NCBI GenBank assembly: GCA_904502175.1
Contig: CAJGDU010000063.1
Location: 1 to 6,749 of the forward strand
Length of the DNA: 6,749 bases
Reading direction: 5' to 3'
DNA from: Clostridiaceae bacterium
GTDB taxonomy: Bacteria; Bacillota; Clostridia; Oscillospirales; Acutalibacteraceae
Numbering within the stretch: the stretch's first letter is position 1; each line of letters opens with the position of its first letter. Below the pieces are notes generated by a model. It worked only from the letters and a program-made list of their open reading frames with translations. It ran no database searches and was not told the origin of the DNA. Positions 1 to 4,655 of this stretch are shown in pieces. A program made the position numbers and the translations under genes.

Positions 1-294
1 GCGCTGGAGAACGTGACGTCGCTCATCGCCCGAGGGGGCACGCTCATGCTGTACTCCTACTACCGGGTGAACGACTTTCTGCGGCTGAACCTCATGGAGA
101 CCTACTGGAAGGAGCTGACGGTCCTGTCGTCCTACGGCGCCAATGTGGACTCCTACACGGACGCCAGTGTGCGCACGCTGGAGTACCTTGACCTCAGCAG
201 TCTCATCAGCGAGATCGTCCCCTTTGAGCGAATGCAGGAGGCCTTCGAAAAGTACGGCACGCACGAGTATCTGCGGCTGCTCATCGAATACTGA
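1..294 (+). CDS. MDR-family dehydrogenase, C-terminal fragment (5' end outside window)
   Basis: The reading frame is open from base 1 and ends at TGA 292-294, giving the last 97 residues of a longer protein. The fragment reads like the end of a zinc-type medium-chain dehydrogenase/reductase. It opens with the tail of the Rossmann domain (ALENVTSLIARGGTLMLYSY, where a glycine pair precedes a beta strand). A segment of the type WKELTVLSSYGA follows, and then the usual C-terminal stretch with IVPFERMQEAFEKYG just before the end. The zinc ligands and the NAD motif would lie upstream, so substrate and metal content cannot be judged. A strong terminator follows directly, so this gene ends a transcription unit separate from the transketolase operon. 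A second, distinct MDR gene lies at 2336-3409, so two such dehydrogenases bracket the transketolase genes. Family assignment is likely; the exact function is unknown. Confidence 0.75.
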   Translation, partial: ALENVTSLIARGGTLMLYSYYRVNDFLRLNLMETYWKELTVLSSYGANVDSYTDASVRTLEYLDLSSLISEIVPFERMQEAFEKYGTHEYLRLLIEY

Positions 295-304
295 AAACAG
301 ACTG

Positions 305-336
305 AAAACAGACCGGTTGCCGCCGGTCTGTTTTTT
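305..336 (+). terminator. Rho-independent terminator after the MDR fragment
   Basis: The stem ACAGACCGG (308-316) pairs with CCGGTCTGT (323-331) around a 6-base loop, and A residues 305-307 can extend it against the T run. Six T follow at 331-336. It lies 11 bases after the stop codon and separates the first gene from the transketolase operon. Confidence 0.9.
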
Positions 337-352
337 CGCGATATCAAAAAAA

Positions 353-382
353 GACACCCCTCGGTCGGGAATGTCGGTTTTT
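353..382 (+). terminator. Possible second, weaker terminator-like hairpin
   Basis: GACA 353-356 can pair with TGTC 372-375, and CCC near 357-360 with GGG 367-369, with two unpaired A on one side. GG and five T follow at 376-382. The stem is imperfect, so this may be a back-up terminator for the upstream gene or chance. Confidence 0.3.
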
Positions 383-387
383 GAGAA

Positions 388-417
388 TTGAGGGGGTAAG
401 GAAGCCAAATCTACAAT
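388..417 (+). promoter_or_regulatory. Likely promoter of the transketolase operon
   Basis: A -10-like TACAAT at 412-417 (5 of 6 matches to TATAAT) is preceded, after an 18-base spacer, by TTGAGG at 388-393 (TTGA matches the -35 consensus). Transcription would start near 424, giving a leader of about 30 bases that contains the AAGGAGG site for the ATG at 455. This placement also argues against the in-frame upstream ATG at 416, which would overlap the -10 box. Seen by eye only. Confidence 0.5.
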
Positions 418-454
418 GAAAGCAGGAAGCTATATTGTTAAAGGAGGTTATTTA

Positions 455-1324
455 ATGGCAGTAGATAAGGAGCGGTTGAAATTCCTTGAAGAAAAGGCGG
501 AGCAGATCCGCAAGGATATCACCGTCACAACGAATCACATCGGGTACAGCCACATGGGCGGCGGTATGTCCATGGTCGAAATGGCAGTTGCACTCTATTA
601 CGACTGGATGAACTGGAGCCCCGAAAAAGTGGATGACCCCCACAGAGACCGTTTTGTCCTCAGTAAAGGTCACTGCGCGCACGTCCTCTACAACATTTTT
701 GTGGACAAGGGCATGTACACGAAGGAAGACCTTTGGAACGAGTACAACCAGATCGGCGGACGGTTCGGCATGCATGGTAACTACCACTATGTCAACGGCC
801 TCGAAGCCTCGACCGGTTCTCTCGGCCACGGTCCCTCCATCGCCGTCGGAATGGCCATCGCCGGACGTCTGAACAAGGACGACCACTGGGTCCTCTGCAT
901 GACCGGTGACGGCGAAATGGATGAAGGCTCCAACTGGGAGGCGCTCATGACCGCGTCGCATTACGGCCTGGGCAACTTCATCCTCATCTGCGACAAGAAC
1001 AAATATCAGATCGGCGGCTCCACGACCGACGTCATGAGCCTGGAGCCCTTCGACAAGAAGCTGGAAGCCTTCGGTTTCGACGTCATCACCATCGAGGACG
1101 GCAACGACATGCTGCAGGTCCTGGAGGTCCTTGACGCGCTTCCGAAACCGGACTCCCAGAACAGACGCAAACCCATCGCCATCATTTCCAAGACCATCAA
1201 GGGCATCGGCATGATGGAAGGCTTCGCCGACAGCGAGCAGTCCCATCTCTCCATGGTCCCGAACGAGTTCATGATCGAAATGACGTTTGCGTCCATCGAA
1301 GCACTGAGAAAGGAGAGAGACTGA
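455..1324 (+). CDS. Transketolase, N-terminal (thiamine diphosphate-binding) subunit
   Basis: The 289-residue protein is the first half of a two-subunit transketolase and carries the diphosphate-binding domain of the thiamine enzyme. Visible motifs are SKGH at residues 70-73, STGSLGHG at 119-126, and the thiamine diphosphate/magnesium motif GDGEMDEGSN beginning at 151 and ending at the asparagine of DKN (182). A KTIKGIG stretch lies at 246-252. The start was set at 455 because AAGGAGG (441-447) lies 7 bases upstream; an in-frame ATG at 416 has no such site and overlaps the predicted -10 box. The stop is followed after one base by the ATG of the C-terminal subunit, so the two are surely co-translated. 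The first conserved loop reads YSHMGGGMS (31-39) where ordinary transketolases have a GHPG-type sequence. This divergence suggests, but does not prove, a substrate outside the standard pentose phosphate pathway. Family assignment is firm. Confidence 0.93.
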   Translation: MAVDKERLKFLEEKAEQIRKDITVTTNHIGYSHMGGGMSMVEMAVALYYDWMNWSPEKVDDPHRDRFVLSKGHCAHVLYNIFVDKGMYTKEDLWNEYNQIGGRFGMHGNYHYVNGLEASTGSLGHGPSIAVGMAIAGRLNKDDHWVLCMTGDGEMDEGSNWEALMTASHYGLGNFILICDKNKYQIGGSTTDVMSLEPFDKKLEAFGFDVITIEDGNDMLQVLEVLDALPKPDSQNRRKPIAIISKTIKGIGMMEGFADSEQSHLSMVPNEFMIEMTFASIEALRKERD

Positions 1325-1325
1325 T

Positions 1326-2321
1326 ATGGCAGATCGTATCGTTTTCGAAGGCGAACTTGACCTTCAGCACATGAATTTCGTCACGGCTCTTTCCGCGAGA
1401 GATCTCTACCTCGACCCGCTGATCGACCGTGCGGCGGCGGACGAGAACATCGTCATCACCGGCGCGGACGTCTCCACCGGCGGCCGTCTCGGCGAATTCA
1501 AGAGAAACTATCCGGAGCGATTCATTGAAGTCGGTATTGCGGAAGCAGACCAGGTCGGCGTCTCCGCCGGTCTCGCTCTGGAAGGGAAGACCGTTTACCT
1601 GCAGGGCTTCGGCCCCTTCCTCGCGCTGCGCGCGCTGGACCAGGTCCACACCGACCTTGCGTACCAGAACCTTCCCGTCCGTATCATCAACACCCATGCC
1701 GGTCTGACGTCCGGCGGCGGCCCGACCCATTACAACCTGATGGACATCGGCGTCATGCGGATGCTGCCCAACATGCTGGACATCGTCCCCGCCGATGCCA
1801 AACAGTGCATCAAGGTCATTGAAGCGACCTTCGACTATCCGGGCCCCATCTGCATCCGGATCGCCCGCGGCGCCGAGCCGCTGGTCTACACGACGGACGA
1901 CTACGAGTTTGAAGTCGGCAAGGGCATCACGGCCCTCGACGGCACCGACGTCACCGTCATCGGCTGCGGGTCCACCGTCGCCTTCGCCGTCTCCGCGGCC
2001 AACGGCCTCGCGGAAGAGGGCATCTCGGTCCGCGTCATCGACATGCACACCATCAAGCCGCTGGACAAGGAACTCATCCTGAAGTGCGCCGAAGAGACCG
2101 GCGCCATCGTCACGGCGGAAGACCACCTCATTGACGGCGGTCTCGGAAGCGCTGTGGCAGAGACTCTGGCCGATGCCGGCGTCGGCATCCCCTTCAAACG
2201 TCTCGCCATCGACAACAGCGAGTTCCCGCCCCTCGGCGACAGCTATGAACTCTTCGCCCACTTCGGCTATGACCCCGAAGGCATCAAGAAAGCCGTCCGC
2301 GAAGTACTTGCGAAAAAATAA
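1326..2321 (+). CDS. Transketolase, C-terminal (pyrimidine-binding) subunit
   Basis: This 331-residue protein is the partner of the preceding subunit. It supplies the pyrimidine-binding domain (about residues 20-185) and the transketolase C-terminal domain (about 200-331). The catalytic glutamate that activates thiamine diphosphate is expected at E73 in EVGIAEAD. Further family signatures are THAGLTSGGGPTHYN (123-137), followed by a LPNMLDIVPAD segment (147-157), and the C-terminal VIDMHTIKPLD (237-247). AAAGGAG at 1309-1315, inside the end of the upstream gene, precedes the ATG by 10 bases. Together the two genes encode about 620 residues, close to one full transketolase. Neither has frame damage, so the split is natural, as in many Firmicutes, archaea and some catabolic operons. 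The reaction would be transfer of a two-carbon ketol unit between sugar phosphates or related compounds; the substrate is not known. Confidence 0.93.
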   Translation: MADRIVFEGELDLQHMNFVTALSARDLYLDPLIDRAAADENIVITGADVSTGGRLGEFKRNYPERFIEVGIAEADQVGVSAGLALEGKTVYLQGFGPFLALRALDQVHTDLAYQNLPVRIINTHAGLTSGGGPTHYNLMDIGVMRMLPNMLDIVPADAKQCIKVIEATFDYPGPICIRIARGAEPLVYTTDDYEFEVGKGITALDGTDVTVIGCGSTVAFAVSAANGLAEEGISVRVIDMHTIKPLDKELILKCAEETGAIVTAEDHLIDGGLGSAVAETLADAGVGIPFKRLAIDNSEFPPLGDSYELFAHFGYDPEGIKKAVREVLAKK

Positions 2322-2335
2322 GAAGGAGTGCAACT

Positions 2336-3409
2336 ATGAAATCAATTTGTTTGACCGGCGCCCCCAACCCCGAAGAGAAGATCCTCGGTCAGGTCTCACT
2401 GGTCGATGAAGACATGCCGGAACCCGGTCCGGAAGACGTCCTGATCCGTGTCGCCTACGCGTCCATCTGCGGCTCTGACACGAACATCCTTAAAGGTAAC
2501 GTTCCCCAGAACCTGCTCGACAACCTGAGCATCGTCCTGCAGTTCCAGCCCTTCCATCTCGGCCACGAGATCTCCGGCGTCATCGAAGCGGTCGGCAACA
2601 CTGCCGCCACCATGGGCTTCAAGGTCGGCGACCGCGTCACCTCGAACTATATCCAGTACTGCAACACCTGCTACTGGTGCCGGACGGGCCAGGAGAACTT
2701 CTGCGAGCACCCGAAACAGCACATGGACGGCATGAGTGAATATGTCTGCTGGCATATGTCCCAGGTCCACAAGATCCCTGACGACGTTTCCCTTCTGAAT
2801 GCCTGCCAGACCGAGCCCCTGAGCATTTCCATGAACGCGACCGAGACCGTCGGCATCCGTCCCGGCAGCCGCGTCTTCGTCTCCGGCGCCGGCGCCATCG
2901 GCCTGTACGCGATCCAGTTCGCGAAGAAGTCCGGTGCCGCGCTCATCGTCGCCAGCGACGTCGTGGAAGACAAGCAGAAACGTGCCGTCGAAAACGGCGC
3001 GGACTATGCCGTGAACCCGATGGAAGAGGGCTGGGAAGACACCGCCATGGCTTACACGGGCGGTCTCGGCTACGACGCGGTCCTGGAGGCCTCCGGCGCT
3101 CCCGCCGCCGCGGACGCCGCCCTTCGCCTCACCAGCAAGAACGGCCATGTCTGCTACTTCGCGATGTATCCCCCGACCTGGGAAATGAAGGTCAACCCGT
3201 ACAACGAGCTCTATGAGGGCTCCAAGCACATCCACGGCATGTACACCTCCGCGGACATGTTCCCGCGGACCGTCTCCATGCTTCCGAAGATGGAACTCGG
3301 CAAAGTCATCGACAAAGTCATGGCCCCCGAAGACTGTCAGGAGGCATTCGACCTCGCATGCAGCGGCAACTATGGGAAGATCGTCTTCAAGTTCAGTGAA
3401 GACGAATAA
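2336..3409 (+). CDS. Zinc-dependent MDR dehydrogenase (alcohol/sorbitol dehydrogenase type)
   Basis: This 357-residue protein has the complete architecture of a cytosolic zinc alcohol/polyol dehydrogenase. Catalytic-zinc residues are C45 in CGSD, H77-E78 in GHEISG, and probably E160 in QTEP. Structural-zinc cysteines lie at 109, 112, 115 and 123. The Rossmann motif is GAGAIG (184-189). An aspartate at 208, at the end of the next strand, suggests NAD rather than NADP. AAGGAG (2323-2328) lies 7 bases before the ATG. The stop of the transketolase subunit is only 14 bases upstream, so the genes form an operon. The gene ends with tandem in-frame stops TAATAA. It probably oxidises a secondary hydroxyl of a polyol or sugar, or reduces the matching ketone, in a pathway shared with the transketolase. 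The substrate cannot be read from sequence. Its sequence differs clearly from the MDR fragment at 1-294. Confidence 0.9.
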   Translation: MKSICLTGAPNPEEKILGQVSLVDEDMPEPGPEDVLIRVAYASICGSDTNILKGNVPQNLLDNLSIVLQFQPFHLGHEISGVIEAVGNTAATMGFKVGDRVTSNYIQYCNTCYWCRTGQENFCEHPKQHMDGMSEYVCWHMSQVHKIPDDVSLLNACQTEPLSISMNATETVGIRPGSRVFVSGAGAIGLYAIQFAKKSGAALIVASDVVEDKQKRAVENGADYAVNPMEEGWEDTAMAYTGGLGYDAVLEASGAPAAADAALRLTSKNGHVCYFAMYPPTWEMKVNPYNELYEGSKHIHGMYTSADMFPRTVSMLPKMELGKVIDKVMAPEDCQEAFDLACSGNYGKIVFKFSEDE

Positions 3410-3445
3410 TAAACGGATATCTGTAAACTGAAAGGAGATTCCACT

Positions 3446-3661
3446 ATGGCAATCAGCATTGACAGCAAACTCGGCGAGATCCTTGCAACCCCCGAAGCAG
3501 TTGCGATCCTTGAAGAACTGAGACCCGGCGTCACCGACAACCCGGCCCTCAGCCTGATCACGAAGATTCCTCTGAGAGTCATCCTGACTTTCCCGGACGC
3601 TCACTGCACTCCGGAGCTGGCCAAAGAGATCGAAGAGAGACTTGCCGCTCTGAATCTGTAA
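3446..3661 (+). CDS. Small helical protein of unknown function (71 aa)
   Basis: This is the last gene of the transketolase operon, 36 bases after the dehydrogenase, with AAAGGAG (3431-3437) 8 bases before its ATG. The 71 residues contain no signal peptide or membrane segment and only one cysteine (in DAHCTPE). Predicted character is three or four short helices: SKLGEILATPEAVAILEEL, then a turn RPGVTDNP, then a helix leading into PLRVILTF, and a final amphipathic helix TPELAKEIEERLAAL. From memory, this 'GEILATPEAVAILEE..PGV..NP' pattern resembles the roughly 70-residue helical module found as a tail on some bacterial esterases and glycosidases and sometimes as a free-standing protein. That resemblance is an inference I could not test. 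No catalytic residues are evident, so a structural, assembly or binding role alongside the dehydrogenase or transketolase is the simplest guess. It is a real gene judging from its ribosome site, operon position and following terminator. Confidence 0.85.
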   Translation: MAISIDSKLGEILATPEAVAILEELRPGVTDNPALSLITKIPLRVILTFPDAHCTPELAKEIEERLAALNL

Positions 3662-3670
3662 AATCAATAA

Positions 3671-3707
3671 AAAAGACCCCGTTCGATGAGAACGGGGTTC
3701 TTTTTGT
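3671..3707. terminator. Bidirectional Rho-independent terminator between convergent operons
   Basis: The perfect 8-base stem CCCCGTTC (3677-3684) and GAACGGGG (3690-3697) encloses a 5-base loop. An A run lies on its left (3669-3674) and a T run on its right (3701-3705). On the plus strand it ends the transketolase operon. On the minus strand it lies about 20 bases past the stop of the 82-residue gene, where the A run becomes a U tract. It therefore serves both convergent units. Confidence 0.9.
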
Positions 3708-3719
3708 TTTCTGATGTTG

Positions 3720-3968
3720 TCAGGTCAGCGGGATGAAACGGCTGATGAGGGGATGTGCCTCGAACCACTCCGGGTAGTTCCGCTTTAAGATCTGCGGAAT
3801 GTACCAGGGGTTGATCATATAGAGCACAGAGCCGAGACCGATGGCCAGCGCGCCGCCGGTGACGGCAAGGGTACCCATGAGTGCCAGGAACCCTTTCGAG
3901 CGTTTCTTCTCTTCCGCTGCGGGGGTCTCCACCACAGGGGCCTCCACTTTTTTCTCTTTCTTTGCCAT
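3720..3968 (-). CDS. Small single-pass membrane protein, unknown function (82 aa)
   Basis: The minus-strand gene starts at ATG 3968 and stops at TGA 3720-3722. A strong AAGGAGG (minus strand, 3977-3983) lies 8 bases before the ATG and overlaps the TAA of the upstream 53-codon gene, so the two are likely translated together. The 82 residues begin with a lysine-, glutamate- and proline-rich soluble stretch (1-26). One hydrophobic span rich in glycine and alanine follows (about 27-52, GFLAL to YMINP), and then an aromatic, proline-rich tail (53-82) with NPWYIPQIL and YPEWFEAHP. The positive charge before the span favours an N-inside, C-outside arrangement, although the region may also be a signal anchor. 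There are no cysteines or metal motifs. I do not recognise the family. The good ribosome site and shared terminator support it as a real gene. Confidence 0.75.
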   Translation of the reverse strand: MAKKEKKVEAPVVETPAAEEKKRSKGFLALMGTLAVTGGALAIGLGSVLYMINPWYIPQILKRNYPEWFEAHPLISRFIPLT

Positions 3969-3981
3969 GTCTGGTTCCTCC

Positions 3982-4143
3982 TTAATCCTTATCGGAAAGG
4001 TCGCCGCTCTTGTATTCCGTGCGGTACCAATGCTCGTTGGTGTAGTCCCACAGGGGTTTCAGGACTGTGTTCAGAACAGGACTGAGGACCTTGGTCAGAG
4101 CGCCGAGGCCTTTGGAGAGAACTTCAACAATTTTGTTTACCAT
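3982..4143 (-). CDS. Very small helical protein, unknown function (53 aa)
   Basis: The minus-strand ORF runs from ATG 4141-4143 to TAA 3982-3984 and encodes 53 residues. AGGGAGGT lies about 10-11 bases upstream (4154-4161 region), and a good promoter lies further upstream. Its stop codon overlaps the ribosome site of the 82-residue gene, which supports a two-gene operon. Residues 1-31 form a lysine-bearing stretch in which L9, L13, L16, L20, V23/L24, V27 and L31 recur every three to four positions. That is the signature of an amphipathic helix or short coiled coil. The tail (32-53) is polar and aromatic (WDYTNEHWYRTEY), ending in SGDLSDKD. There is no cysteine and no clear membrane span. Its size and pattern recall membrane-surface-binding peptides or small regulatory subunits, but no family is recognised. 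Confidence rests on spacing, ribosome sites and codon use. Confidence 0.7.
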   Translation of the reverse strand: MVNKIVEVLSKGLGALTKVLSPVLNTVLKPLWDYTNEHWYRTEYKSGDLSDKD

Positions 4144-4185
4144 TGTACTTCAAACCTCCCTAGTAGTTGGTATCACCCAAAATCC

Positions 4186-4214
4186 ATTATACAGGGTCAT
4201 TTTGGAAATGCAAA
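4186..4214 (-). promoter_or_regulatory. Likely promoter of the minus-strand small-protein operon
   Basis: On the minus strand a perfect TATAAT (4186-4191) is preceded, after a 17-base spacer, by TTTGCA (4209-4214; 4 of 6 matches to TTGACA). An alternative -35, TTGCAT, gives a 16-base spacer. The start of transcription would fall near 4179, about 35 bases before the ATG at 4143. Confidence 0.6.
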
Positions 4215-4237
4215 GAGGAAATCCCAATTGTGAAGAA

Positions 4238-4263
4238 TTTATCACGTGCCATAAAACGATAAA
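4238..4263. promoter_or_regulatory. Nested inverted repeats between the divergent promoters, possible operator
   Basis: TTTATC (4238-4243) and GATAAA (4258-4263) are perfect 6-base inverted arms separated by 14 bases. Inside them lie a CACGTG palindrome (4243-4248) and a second partial repeat, TTTAT 4238-4242 with ATAAA 4251-4255. The element ends 3 bases before the plus-strand -35 box and lies 23 bases beyond the minus-strand -35. A regulator here could act on both operons. The region is AT-rich, so chance is a real alternative. Confidence 0.3.
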
Positions 4264-4266
4264 CTA

Positions 4267-4295
4267 TTGTCTTTGCGCGGGTTTCCCTTTATAAT
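4267..4295 (+). promoter_or_regulatory. Likely promoter of the MoaD-like/AOR operon
   Basis: TTGTCT (4267-4272; 4 of 6 matches) lies 17 bases before a perfect TATAAT (4290-4295). Transcription would begin near 4302. The resulting leader of about 50 bases is too short for a molybdenum/tungsten cofactor riboswitch. It contains only a small AT hairpin, AATAAA 4315-4320 with TTTATT 4325-4330. The ORF extension to TTG 4267 starts in this -35 box and is not translated. Confidence 0.65.
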
Positions 4296-4353
4296 TAACC
4301 TGATAAAGACTGTAAATAAATATCTTTATTGCATACAGGAAGGAGGGGAACCT

Positions 4354-4587
4354 GTGCGCATCGAATTCCACGGTCCCAGCATCTGCGATTTTTCGCAGTT
4401 TGAAAAGGACGGCACCATCGAAGTGCAGGACGGTCTCACGCTGAAACAGTTCCTGAAGATCGTCAAGCTGCCCATGCTCTGGGCAAAAACACTTCCGCTT
4501 CTCGTCAACTATGAGAAGGTGCCGCTGGACACCGTCCTCAAAGATGGGGATATCGTCAGCTCGTACACCCCGCTCGGGAGCGGCTGA
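4354..4587 (+). CDS. MoaD/ThiS-like ubiquitin-fold sulfur-carrier protein
   Basis: The 77-residue protein starts with GTG at 4354, set by AGGAGGGG (4341-4348) 6-7 bases upstream. Longer in-frame starts would lie inside the predicted promoter. The pattern fits the beta-grasp MoaD/ThiS family: an N-terminal strand (VRIEFHG), GTIEVQDGLTLKQFLKIV as strand plus helix, then PLLVNYEKVPLDTVLKDGDIVSSYTPLGSG. The segment VNYEKVPLDTVLKDGDIV is the hallmark that precedes the C-terminal tail. Family members carry sulfur as a C-terminal thiocarboxylate, used in the dithiolene of molybdopterin or in thiamine. Such genes commonly accompany AOR genes, so a role in tungsten/molybdenum-pterin cofactor synthesis for the next gene is likely. 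The tail ends in Gly-Ser-Gly instead of the usual Gly-Gly, which is unusual for a protein adenylated at its terminus. Family assignment is good; exact role is inferred. Confidence 0.85.
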   Translation: MRIEFHGPSICDFSQFEKDGTIEVQDGLTLKQFLKIVKLPMLWAKTLPLLVNYEKVPLDTVLKDGDIVSSYTPLGSG

Positions 4588-4600
4588 TTTAGAATAACGG

Positions 4601-4628
4601 ATATTTTTATGGGTGATATCAAAAATAT
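4601..4628 (+). repeat. AT-rich inverted repeat in the MoaD-like/AOR gap
   Basis: ATATTTTT (4601-4608) and AAAAATAT (4621-4628) are perfect 8-base inverted arms around a 12-base loop that includes the palindrome GATATC. It lies 8 bases before the purine-rich AGGGAG of the AOR gene. It may be an mRNA processing or attenuation hairpin, or an operator. No T run follows the stem, so a terminator is unlikely. Confidence 0.5.
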
Positions 4629-4655
4629 TTCCAAAAGGGAGATGAAGCTGTCATT

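Noticed and set aside
416..454. In-frame ATG at 416 as start of the transketolase N-subunit
   Set aside because: It overlaps the predicted -10 box and lacks a ribosome site. The ATG at 455 has AAGGAGG at 7-base spacing and matches the expected N-terminus.
455..2321. Split transketolase as a frameshifted single gene
   Set aside because: Each half has its own ribosome site and complete domain ends, and two-subunit transketolases are a known natural arrangement.
1269..3667. Long antisense ORFs of 354 and 423 codons opposite the transketolase C-subunit and the dehydrogenase
   Set aside because: Same reason: composition-driven openness opposite genes with clear family motifs, and acidic low-complexity translations.
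3841..4294. Plus-strand ORFs of 130 and 75 codons across the small-protein region
   Set aside because: They run opposite the two minus-strand genes, lack ribosome sites and cross the divergent promoter region.
4267..4353. Longer MoaD-like protein starting at TTG 4267
   Set aside because: The extension lies over the promoter, has no ribosome site, and its residues do not fit the MoaD/ThiS fold. GTG 4354 has a strong AGGAGG.
4302..4353. Molybdenum/tungsten cofactor riboswitch in the leader of the AOR operon
   Set aside because: The predicted leader is only about 50 bases, with a single weak AT hairpin, far too short for that riboswitch class.
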